Of a stretch of DNA of 64,000 nt, positions 28,601 to 41,200 are shown one piece after another. Each line of letters opens with the position of its first letter. The first letter of the stretch is position 1. The translations under genes and the position numbers were made by a program. The notes below the pieces were generated by a model. It did no database searches. It was not told the DNA's origin and saw only the letters and a list, made by a program, of their open reading frames with translations. Source of the DNA: Salvator merianae (taxonomy: Eukaryota; Chordata; Lepidosauria; Squamata; Teiidae); the NCBI GenBank assembly GCA_003586115.2, contig QVOM02000034.1, forward strand, positions 110,275,610 through 110,339,609. Direction: 5' to 3'.

Positions 28601-29893
28601 ACAAGAAATAATCATTTTTCTTTCCATCTACAGGTCCGTGCCCTCAGAGCAGCTCGAAGTGAAAAAGTAAGAACTGCCTCAGAAAATCTTCCTCGTTTTG
28701 GCTCTGGATTTTAACAGCCTAAGGACGTAGGCCTAAGTACAAATCTGTGGTACAGTTTTCACAAGATAGGAGGCAGATTTCACTTCAGGCAGATCTCTTT
28801 CAAACAAAACTTAAGCCTAGAGTTCCCTTCATCTGGAACTCCTTATTGATTTTCTGCATAAGAAAGAAAATAAGTTAGTAGTAGTGTTTGAAGAATAATA
28901 CATTTGAAACTATCAAAAGTAGTGTAGTCATTTTATTATTTAAAGAGGCGTATAAATTGGAGTCTGTATATACTAAAAACGAGATCAGAAGTCACTTTTA
29001 GCTAAGTTTTTCATTTTTTTTTTCTTTTTAGGTAGTGTAGTTTGTTTTTCTTCTTTTTTTGCGTATGAATATGTATTCTGTTGTAACTTTTAATGTTTTC
29101 TGAAAATGTAATAAAATTATTTTAAAAAAAGAGTTCCCTTCATCTGAGGTTCTCTCTTTTCCGTTGTGCAAGCAGATGAAGGGATCTTGCCAGCTGCACA
29201 TATATGTATCTCAAGTGTCATCTCTCACTAAGTGCAACAATTACACATGGCTAGCTTACAAGGAAATCCTCAGCAAAAGCACAGGTTAATGTCATAAATA
29301 TATTCTGAATCAAAACAGAATAAAGCACAAAAGGTTAGAGGATTATCATGTTGTATCAGCAAGGCACAGGCAAGAATACAACCCCCTAAAACCTGCTCCT
29401 GTGGATTGGACCAACACATGCCTTTGATTTAGTATAAGGTGTAATCCACACTTCATGTGCCCACATTTCAGTGGGTGTGCTTAGTACAAGCTATGTATTT
29501 TGCATGGTTCCTGTTCATAGCAAAGTGATTTAAGAATTCTCATGATCATCGGTTACATCACCAAACTGTTGGAAAGATAAGGAGTTTGCACATATCAGCA
29601 GCATCTTCAGCTAACTAAAACATGGGGCTTTGAATTTTAAATACATGTATTTACTTTCTGCTGATTTTGCTCTCAAGCTACCTGTTGCTTATGCAAGGGG
29701 AAAACTCAGCTTTCTACAATTTCTGCCTTTTTACAGAATGAAACATCTAATTTGCAAAATGCCAACTCCTATGGCCTGGTAAGAACATCCCCATTGTCCA
29801 GTTGAAAATCTCTACTGTCCTGTTCTGGTTAGGATTAGGCTAGTTAAAATTATTTTGTTTTCTGCTAAAGTGGTGCCTTCAGGCAAGGTTTTT

Positions 29894-29929
<36 letters not shown>

Positions 29930-32900
29930 AAAAACACTTCCGAGTTGTTGCTGAGAAAACTATATGGATTGTCTGCAATAAGTAGAACTCAGGCTCAGCT
30001 TGATGATCTTTACCTTTTGCAGTGAAATAGTTTTATTTTATTTAGAGGGTGAAACATTTCCCAATAATTGAAATTATAACTCACAAACTAAGAGCTTTTG
30101 CATTTTAGCTAATTTTTGGCCATCTCAAAGTAATTACAACTTATTTTTTATAGTTTATACTTTAACAGATTCCTGCAGTGACCAGGGAGTAGAATTAGAT
30201 GTCATCTGAAGTACCTTCTAAATTATATATTCTAGGACTGCGCCTTGTCATCAGACTGGTTCCATGACATGCTGACATGGGGTTTGTCCACATGTACATG
30301 CGCTGTTAGGATACTAGGACCAGTGGTCAGGGTGCTTTACTGATCCTGTATGACACGTTTTAAGTAGTTTGAGGATGCCCCAACAAACGATTCTTGCAGC
30401 AACAAAGTCATCATCAGCATATGGCCACTGCCAACAGGGGCTCTAAGACAACTTCTACACGCCAGCAGGCTCAGCACAACTATTGGAGATCACTTTGCCA
30501 GTGATCTCTGATTGCCACACTGTCAGATGTTCCAGAAGTGGTGTGCTGTCTTCACAACTTCCACTGCTTCCTGCAACGTGAACATCAAAGCAGGGGAACT
30601 TCCATTTCCCAGTTCAATGTTTTCACAGTGGCTTGTTGCAGAGCACAGGAAATGGCCACGGAAGTCAGGTGGCATTTCAAATGGTAAGTCTGCACAGTGC
30701 TTTAGGGGGAGACAGTGATGGAAAGTCCTGTGAATGCTCTTCCCATTGCTATGCCATTATAGCACTCTAACGAACGCTAACAGCATACTGAGTGCTCCCA
30801 GGCTGCAGGACCATGCATAGCCTGCCCCTCAGAGCACTCTTGTGGTGCAACAGGGGTGCACAGATGTGTGGCCCCTGCACCATCAACACAAACCCACGTT
30901 GCCATTAAGGCCCTGTGTGGATCTTACCTATGAGGTCTTTCAGTGCTCCAAAGCTCCATACACAGTGTTCAGTGGAATGCATAAGGATCAAGGAGCTATT
31001 CTACTTCCATGTTCTCGTCCACAGTCACACCGCACACCCTGCAGCAGGGTGTGGACATAAAAAGAACATAAGGTAATTCCCTAAGAAATATAACACATCA
31101 TTTCTTTAGCCAAAACTTATCTAAACTAGTTTTCATAAAAACAAATACTCAGAATATCAAAACCAGTGTGTGGGAACAGAGGTGTAGATGATCTTCAGGA
31201 CATTTTAAATATAAAGTTTTATTACATTGTATTGACTTGAGTGTATTGCTTAGTAAAATTCAGAAGTCTGTTTGTATTAACTTTCCAGCTTTGGCTATTA
31301 AAACCAAAGCACAATTCTGTGGTGAACTTTTATTGGAAATCATGGGACCTTTCCATATTTGCCACTAGAGTGGAATAAGAAGAAGTCTACAGTTTGTCCT
31401 TCTGTATGCTGTGTGGTTTAAGGGAGGCTCCTCCCCCTTCTAGTATGCATCATCATAAGAACATAAGAGGGCCCCTACTGGACCAGGCCACAGGACATCT
31501 AGTCCAGCACAATGGCTCACCAAATGTTTCTTGGCATTCTCAAGCAGAAAGTGAGGATGAAACTCTTTCCTGCTCTTGACTCCTTGCAAATGGCCTTTAG
31601 AGGCATCCTGCCCCTGTCTCCAACCTGGAGGTGGTACCTAGACTTCGATTCTAGTAGCCTCCACATAGGATGGAGTGTGAACCCAAGGTAAGGTGCTCCA
31701 AATGTTGTTCTAGTCTAGTCTACCAACAGACCTCTTTTTCGAGGTCTACTGGCATACCAGGGAGTGGTATACCAGACCATGGAGACATGTGGATGGTATA
31801 TCTTCAGGGTCCAGTACCATGGGGGCTCATTTGAAGGTGCACTTTCAAAATGCACCCCCTGGGAACTCCAAAGGCAAGGAATTGATGGTAGATTTTCATA
31901 CAAAGCAATTTTGCAACACCAAAAAGAATTAGAAGACATCTAGGGTGCCTCCAGATGTTGATAAAACCTGTGATTCTCCCACCCCTATCTGTGGCAGCCC
32001 CAATATAGTCCTGGGATATTGAGGCAATATAGCAGAATATCAGTAATATGAGAAAACCAGCAATGATGCTGGATTTCCCGTAATACTGATACCAACATGA
32101 CCACTTACCTTGTCTGCTGGTTGCTCTCAGAACTGTTGCTCTTGCAAAATACCTGGATGCTAGCAACTCTGGGAAAATAGAAGGGAAGTGAGCAGGGGTT
32201 TGGTTGCATCCAAGTATTTTGCAAGACCAGTGATCCTGCAAGCACCCAGCAGGTGAGATAAGAGTCTGGGATTGCCTTCTGTCATCTGGCAGGTGTAACA
32301 AGAGATCCCACAGTTTCCCACAGTTTCCTCTTGCTGTTTGGAGGCACTCCTAGTTAACTGAATGCAGATATTAATAGTTCATACTGTTGCTGATTTTGTC
32401 TTATTTCTTTCACTAGCTGTTTTATCCCTGCTCAACAGTGATATGCATATATAAAACAATAGGTCTTATCTGAAAGTGCTCGAATGCATTAAATTCAAAA
32501 TGAATATATTCCTGCCCTCTGATTGCGTTTCATATTTTAAAAAAAAATATTATAAAATTAGTAGCAGACATAAAACTTGGAATTGAGCTAATACAATGCT
32601 CCTGTGAATTTTATTAATTTCCATGAGAAACTAACACCATGAGAAGGAATCTTTGTGCTGTTGTATTTTTTCCATTTGTTTTCAAATAATGAATTGATAA
32701 ATGCAGCATTCTTTAAAAAAAAGTTAAATCTTTCCTAAAAGGAAATCCAAGACTCAAAGCTATGGCAACTTTCTATTTGCTGGTGTGCTTTTCACTTGTA
32801 TTCCTTGGCTGTGACCTATCTTCTCCTATATTCTGTCTTCATCTAGAGAAAGTGCTCTGGTCCAGCTGGTGCCTGTGTATTCCATCATGGGAGTGTAATT

Positions 32901-35236
32901 TGAGTTTCCCTTTTAGCAGCTAGTCCCTAGGTTGTTTTCAGCCCAGCTAATATATGCAATTTCCCCTGCAAAAATGATTAAAGCAACCAATCATACTGAA
33001 CTAAAATCTCCTCCAAATTTTAAAAAAATACCCAATCAAATCCAAAAGTCTCTGCCCCACCAAAACCAAACTGTCTGCTGTTAGCATCTCTACAGAACAG
33101 GGACTGTGAATCTTTGACCTTGCTTAGCTTGTAAATACAGAACATATGAAACAGACAGAACAGCAACACAGTTAACTACATGTTCCTTCACATGTCTACA
33201 ATTCCTACTGCCTCACCAGTGTGATTGGAATACTAACTGGGTTGTTCATCTCTATGACCATGAGACCAAAAACCCACAAAAGATTGCGATAGGATATGTA
33301 AAACTGCCATCAGGAGGAGGGGCAGTATATAAAGTGAGGAGTCACATATTTGAATCCTGAAAGTTCCTTCCTTGTCAAAACCTTAAAAAAGGACAACAGG
33401 TTAGGGTCTTTCCACACTTGCCTGGTATATTGGAACAATTTAATGGTGGACATGTTCGAAAAGGTCTGCAAACGTACTAACACTGTCTGTTCTGGTCTAG
33501 GTATTGTTGCTTCTGCACCTGGTCCAGAACAAATAAAACACCACAGCCCCATCTTCAAAGCTTGCATAAGCTTCAAAGGTGAGGCTGCAGCATTTTCCAT
33601 TGTTCCTTATGCAAGCTTTGAAGATCATCTTCAAAATCCTGATGTGGAGGTAGTTCAGCCCTGCCCTTGCACAACAGATGTGACAGTGGAGCGACAGGGA
33701 CATAGGCCAATCACAAGGAAGTGTGGGTGGTACTTAACAGCTGAAATACGCTTTGCCTGGAGCGGATCAGGGAAGTTCGTCTGCATTACAAGATAATGAC
33801 ATTCCAGCCCATGCAATGTGGACAGTACCTGCTGGGCTTGGACTTGGTCAGGCTGGAGTGGATTAGTTAAAGCTCAAGGAAGGCAAGCACAGAAAAGGCC
33901 TTAATCTTCACACTAACATGCTAGCTTTCTGTTTACATAGTGTTCTTAATATTGAGAAGAAATGAATAATTATCTGCCTACATTCTGAAAATATAATTCC
34001 CTGAAACATTTCTGATGCTGTTGATGCTGGACTTTGAATTCAAAACACATCTAATGAAAACCAGCCTTGTATATTATATTTTGGTGCAGCGGAGAAAGAG
34101 GAACACCTTATATGTGCTGATATGTGTTGTACTCATGCAGCCGTTCAGTTCCTAGTTTCAAGAATAGCTGAAGTTCCCTTTCTTTTTTTCTTCACACTAA
34201 GAAGTTGATTAATTTTAACTTCCTTCATTCTCAACAGGATGGATCATATATACAATATGCCGAAAACCAGGTAAGCAAGCGGTCCAATTGGCTAACTCTT
34301 GCCCAGATGTTTGAGTTTCTAAGCATTGAAGGGATAGCAAAGGAGCTTTAATAATCCTTCTTTCAAATGGCCAGTTTCCTATGCTTGCCTGAACTTTGCC
34401 TGAGCCTTTTAGACCTTAAAACGTCTTGTCTTCTCCATTGTCCTTTGATTACTTGCCAGTGGCATAGTGGGCACAGAATGGGCTCATCTCATACCACTGG
34501 TCTTTGACCATTTCTGCACTGGGCTGTATTTCAGATTATATCCCGGAATAGGGGCTTCCTGTCCACATTCTAGTGAAGACTACAGCAGGCTCACGCAAGG
34601 CCTGCCATAGTCTGCACCAGCATACAAATGGCAGGTCCCTATTCCTGGATATAATCTGGAATAAGACCCAGTGCAGAAAGGGTCTTTGAAAGAAACAGAA
34701 AACTATTTTAAAAATCCAATTTATTAATACATTGGAATAAAGCCTCAGATTTGTCGCAGCTTCTACTGCAGTGATTCCCAACCTGGAGTATGTATACCCA
34801 GGATACTTAGGGGTATGGGAAAAAAATTGAATAATGGTGGAAAAAGACACTTATAGTTACAACATATAAATTTGAAATAACAGCAACTATTATGAAGGGT
34901 ACACTTTGTGGAAATGAGCTGCCAAGGGGTACACAAGTGAAAAAAGGTTGGGAACCACTGCTCTACACAAAGGACCTTCTGGTGAATTTCTGAAATTGAT
35001 TTCGGTTTCTGCACAATAAAAAAAATGGGCAACTCCACCTGGGACTGAAGTCTATGAGACATTTCTTCCCTAATGTTTTTTTCATTATTAAAAGAGATTT
35101 CAAGAATGTTTCGCCCAAACTCAAAAATGAAACAACAAAGTGTTGTAGTATGCGACAAATGCCAATAATTAGGCAACTGATGTGTTATGACTTTGCTGAT
35201 GTATTGGCACTGAGAATTGTTTCAAGAAAGAAAGAA

Positions 35237-35276
<40 letters not shown>

Positions 35277-38200
35277 AAACATGTTCAATTCTGCAACACT
35301 TTTTTTGGTGGTATGTCCTATTTGCCATAATTTAAAACTGTATTCATATAAAGTTTAGAACATTGCATTTCTTTTACTTCTGTGATAAAGCTGAAACGCA
35401 ATTCTTATATTTTTACAGAGGGATTGTGTTTGCCCTAGTGCACAGGTAATTATAATTTTTCATTATTTATACATTGACTGTGTGATTGATACTTAGCATT
35501 GGTGTAAGATCATGTAAGATCAGTTTTTCCTATCTTGAGGTTTGTTTGTTTTTTAAAAAAATAATGCATTCATGTCTTGATAAAAGTTCCCTTCAGTTAG
35601 GAATATTTAATCCACTAAATCCATTAATCCACTAAAATGACAGAAAGGGGGGAATACAGAAAAAAGCAAAAAGCAAGGAGCCCTGCTGGATCAGGCCACA
35701 GCCCATCTAGTCCAGCATCCTATCTCACACAGTGGCCCACCACGTCCTTCTGGGAATCTCAAGCAGAAGACGCAGGTGAAACCTTCAAGTGCTCATGACT
35801 CCCTGCAAATGGCCTTTAGAGGCATCCTGCCGGTCTCTCCAACCTGGAGGCAGTACATAGGCATCCATTCTAGTAGCCATTGATACACCTGATCTCCATG
35901 AATTTGTCTAATCCTTTCTTAAATCCATCCATCCAACCATGTTTCCTTAGATCATCGGAACTATATACCAGCTCCAGGCCTGCTCATGCATATCCTCTTA
36001 GAAATGATATTCAGCCTTGTTAAAGTTATAAAATATTCCATTCACAGTCAATCATTTTGTGGTTGTAACTTTTTTTCTGTGCAGGGTGGATCATTTGGAG
36101 GTGTCAGACAGTATGGACAGGTAAAAACCACTACGATGCAGAGATCATCTTTCTTCAACCTCATTTGTCTCTTTCATATCTCTTCTGCGGTTGTTCAATC
36201 CTGAGTATTCCTATCTTTTGCTGTGACTTCTCCGATTTTTTTTAAAAGGTCTCTTTCCTTTCTTATTAAATTCCTCTGTTGGCCTCTGCTATTGCCATAT
36301 CTTCCTAGTTCTTTCTCCCTTGCTCAGTGTTGGAAATCAGCATTCAGTCACCTGAGCATTTCTTCATGCAGAGATAGGCACATAGACATAATAGACATAG
36401 AGGGATAGACAAAAGTTCTTAAAAGTTTTTTTTAAACAAAATGGTTATATTTAACAAAATGACTATATTTACTTACTTATTATTATTTTTGCTGCTGAAT
36501 ATAGAAGATAACAGTAAACTAGTATAAATCTTTGAGCAACAAAATTCCTTTTAAATGTAATGATGGTTTTCTATACATGGTGGAAGGGGTGGATCATATG
36601 GCAATAGCAGCTGCCACCAATACAGACAGGTAATATGCTTTTAATATATAGTACATTTGTAATATATACCACCAGTGTTATCTGATTCATTAAACAATGT
36701 AAACCAGGGCTCCACCAAGGCTGAATGTGATCTGAGAGTGCCCCTGGTCACTGTGCCTCTGCTGTAGCAGCTACTGAACCTGCATACTGCCATAGTCTTG
36801 CCAAAACCTACACAGCCCCCCTCACTCTCCAGTAGGGGCTTTCCCCCCAGATGAAAGGGACAAAAGAGGAGGATAGAATAGAATGGGCCATTCATGAGGA
36901 TTCACCTTTTTTTGTTGATGAATTGTCAGATGAGATTTGGAAACCCTATTTACCTTACTCAGAAGAAGATAATCAGCAGGAGAAAATGAGGATTGCTGTG
37001 TTAATCCTCTTTCAGAATATGAAACCAGTTGAAGACAATGGTTAAATTAATCCTGTGTAATTTAAGTATGTTGATTTCAGGAGTTGATTCTGAGTGTTAC
37101 TTATGGGCCCTTGTCTAATTTAAGTACATTGATTATATATTGGTTGTAAGGTGTTAATTCTAGGTGTGAATCACACTGCATTCCTAAACCTAGCAGAGGT
37201 GTGGGGGTGGCATTTATATATGTCACTCACCCACAACTCCTGATGGCCTAGAGAAGGAGTCAACTCTGCTGAAGGGGGGTTGGAGGTAAACTTTACTGGT
37301 GCAAGTTATCCAATGCTGATGGGTCCTTACTTCAGAATGAAAGAGCTCAGGATGGAGCAAAACTGCCAGACTCCCACCCCAATTGCAAGCCCCTCCCCAC
37401 TGTGAAGGTGGCCTCCTATAGCAACTGCAGGTTGAAATGCCAGCAAACTATCACTAAAGTGGCAGCCACACACCCAACCCGGTTACTGGATTGACACTCA
37501 CTGTACAGCATTTAATGGCTGAGTGGCATGTTTTATGGCCATAAATATAGCCAACCACTCTGTCTTGTACTGGCATAGACTATTCGCAACCTGAACCAGC
37601 AGCCTGGGAATGCTAGGAGAACGCTTTATCCCCACACATTCCTTCTCTGTTTTATCTATGTCTCTGGAACAGAGCATGGATGGGACACATCTAATAGCAT
37701 TGGACTATGGTGTTGCAGCAGATGCCTGCTGTTTTTTTCACCACATCTGAGCACAGCCTTGAATGTGCTTCTGTAATACTTACAGAATGTGGAATTGCAA
37801 AGAAAATGTTAGTTCAAAGTTCCATTTATCCTTCCCGCTCCTCTTATATAAGAGTTTAGAACTGCATTGTTTGTTGGATACAGACTCCGGGGAATATATA
37901 GAAAAAATAAACCTGTATTCTTAAACATAGAAATAACTTTGTGCATATATATTATGGACATTCTTATGCAATTATAACTCTTTTCTATACAGAGTGGATC
38001 ATATGGTGGCAGTAGCCAATACGGACAGGTAAAAACTCTTTATTGGATAAATGGATTGCGTGTCTTAGCAACATATAGTGAGTAGCTAGATGAAGACAAT
38101 ATGGAAACATCTCTGTGAAAATGCACATGCTAGTGCAGACTATGGCAGATTCTGCCCAGGGTCTGCCATAGTCTGCACTAGCATGCAGGTGGCAGGTCCC

Positions 38201-41200
38201 TATTCCAGAATATAATGGGAATAATGCCCAATGTAGAAAGGGCCTGGGTTACATTTGGAGAAGAAAGAAGACAGAGGAAGGAGGCCATGTTTCTACATTT
38301 TCCCTTCCCCCTCCACAGCTAGGAGTGATCGGGAGCAATGTTATGCTGCTCCTGGCTGCTTGGGCCTCTGCAAAGTGCAGACATACTTTGCTAGCCAGCA
38401 TCCTTGATGTGTGCTAGCACAAAGTGCAAAAAGGCCCAAAGTGTTTTCGCTGCCACATCTCCACATGCGGCTGCAACAGGCACCTCATAGTGAGCATGCT
38501 TCTCTGTTTGTAGGTGTGGTTACTGTTCAAGGTGCCTGTTTTGCAGGGTGTCATTTTCTGCCCTTGCTGCAGACACCGCAAATCACCACTGGAAACAAAC
38601 GGTGATTCTGCACTGGCCGTTATACTGAACCGGCCAAGTGTACTAGAAACCTCCCTTTCACATGCCTCCCTTAGACCACACCAGTGTCTGGAAAGGAGGC
38701 TCCTAGTATGCTTGCTGATCCAGTATTCCAGCCAGTGCAGAATCACCCAAAGCCTCCATGCTCTGAACTGGATACAAGGAGGTGTGTTTTTGAGCAGCTA
38801 TCACGACACCTCTCCTCAGGTGCCCATGCAGAAGGTGGCTGGCCTTAGACTCAGGAATCAGAAGACTGAAGCAATTCATACCATGTAGCTCATGTAGATT
38901 GCCTCAAAACACAAAGGCCCCATCCAGACAAGAAGAATACAGTGCCATTTTGGTGCTGCTGTGGTGGGATTGCCACACATATCTGTGGCAACCCCACTAT
39001 AGCTACATTATATTCACCCTAAAATGCACGATATCCTATTTTGGGAAAAACCAACTGTCATGACACCCATGCACTTCTGGGTATTTTGTGTTGGCGAAAT
39101 ACCTGGAAGTGCGTGTACCAAAAAGCACACAGGCAGCACCGCCCCCTGAGTTGCCTAGCCAATGGGCAGTCATTCCAGAGGGACTTTTCTCTGGAATATC
39201 ACCAGTTGGCACTTTATTCGGCCAGTGTCTCGAGCCTGCCAAAGAGACAAATAAAAGAGTTAGCGTCAATGTTCCTTTTGATTTTGAACACAGAGAATAA
39301 CTATTTTCAAGTATAAGTGTTTAAAGTAATAGAATTTTAAAAAGTGTTTTCTGTACAGGGTGAACACAGTGGATCATATGGTGGCATCCAATATGGACAG
39401 GTAAAAATACTTTCAGTGTATGGTATATGCAATATATGTATTGCAATACTGTAAATAATAAATATATCGAAGAATTGCATTATGCAGCATTATGTTCATT
39501 TCAGTATAAAAAATACTTTATGGCAACAATTTTCTTGTAATTAGTAACTCTTTTTTATACAGGCTGGATCGCACGGTGGAAGCAACCAATATGGACAGGT
39601 ATACATGATTTAATATCTTTAATTGGCCCTGTGAATAGACATATACTGGAAATAAAATGAAGGGTTTATGAATGCTAAAATAATAACTTTTCTGGAAAAA
39701 AGTACACTTAAGCGAAGCATATTTATCTTGTATCTTTATGTTAATCTGTATTGTAGTTTAGTCACTATACAAACCAAACCTTCATGTAAGTGTGGGTGTG
39801 TGCATGTGTGTGCATGTGTGTGTGCATCAGCAGTGGCCGGCGGCTTTAAGCCCAGGTGTTCGGGCCCCGCGCAAAGTGTACCATAGCTGTTTGTGGGGCC
39901 TCCGGGCCTCCGTACTGCCTCAGCAGACCTGCTGAGGCAGCATGGAGGCCTGGAGGCCCCATGAACAGCCATGGTGTACTTCACGCGGGGCCTGATCACC
40001 CGGGCTTAAAGCCACCAGCTGCCACTGGTGTGCATGTAAAGCAGAACACAATTTCAGTCCTTTACAGGAATCTAACAAACTTTGCATAGGATTCTTGTTT
40101 TACTCCTAGGGAACTGCAAACTTTACTACTGCTTCATTGGCATGTGTGGCTGTTGAGTTCAGAATCCCCCGACTGCCTCTTTTTTATGTTTTGCTCCTTT
40201 GTTGCACCCTGGGTTGAGAAGCAGACGAAGGCTCAGCACAATCTACACTCGTGTCATGTCAAGCTGCTGTATGTCAGCCTCAGCAGTTCCAAACTGCAGA
40301 GCAGATCCCAAATCTGGGGAGACATCTGCTTGGTGTGGCACAAGGGGTAGATTGTGCCCAGCCTTCACTTCACTTTCGAGTGCAGGGCACAACTGGGGAA
40401 GAAACAAAATGGGGGGCTAGATCTGGGGTCCCACTGTACATGCCTTTTGTAACAGAACATTTTACGGAACACATTAATTTTCACTACTTGGTCTCAGAGC
40501 AGTTCACAGCATCAGCTAAAACTGTTATTCCCAAACTAAGTGTGTGGCAAAGGCCCTTTCTGTATGGGCCTTATTCCAGATTATATCCAGGAGTAGGACC
40601 TGCCATCTACATGCTCGTGCAGATTACAGCAGTCCAGTGATATTGAAACGATATCCTGGAATATAAATATAACGAGAAATCCAGCAGTGATGCCAGATTT
40701 CTCATAATATCAATACCAACACAGTCACCTACCTCCGTGCTGGGTGCTTGTAGAATCAGTGCTCTTGCAAAATGCCCAGATGCTAGCAAGCCCATGAAAA
40801 AAACCAATGGAAAGTAGGCAGGTACTTGCTGGCATCTGAGTATTTTGCAAGAGCGGCAACCCCACAAATACCCAGTAAGAGCTCAGGATTGTCCTGGGCT
40901 GGGATTGCCTTCTGCCATCTGGCAGAGGCAGTGACAGGCAATTGTGGGGACTAAATAAAATCCCATAATTTCCTCTCGCTGTCTGGAGGAACCCTAACAT
41001 AAAGCAATCCTTATCTGGACCCCACTGTTTATACTCAATTCTTCTTGAGCCATGGAGTAGCAATTCCATCTAATAGGTTAATATTTTTCTGTATATGGAG
41101 GGAAACCTTTGTGCATACAAAAAAGCCCCTTCTTCATGAGCTGCCTGACGTTGTAACATCAAGTGTTGGGATTGGCTTGAGAAGCATTATAGAATATAAA

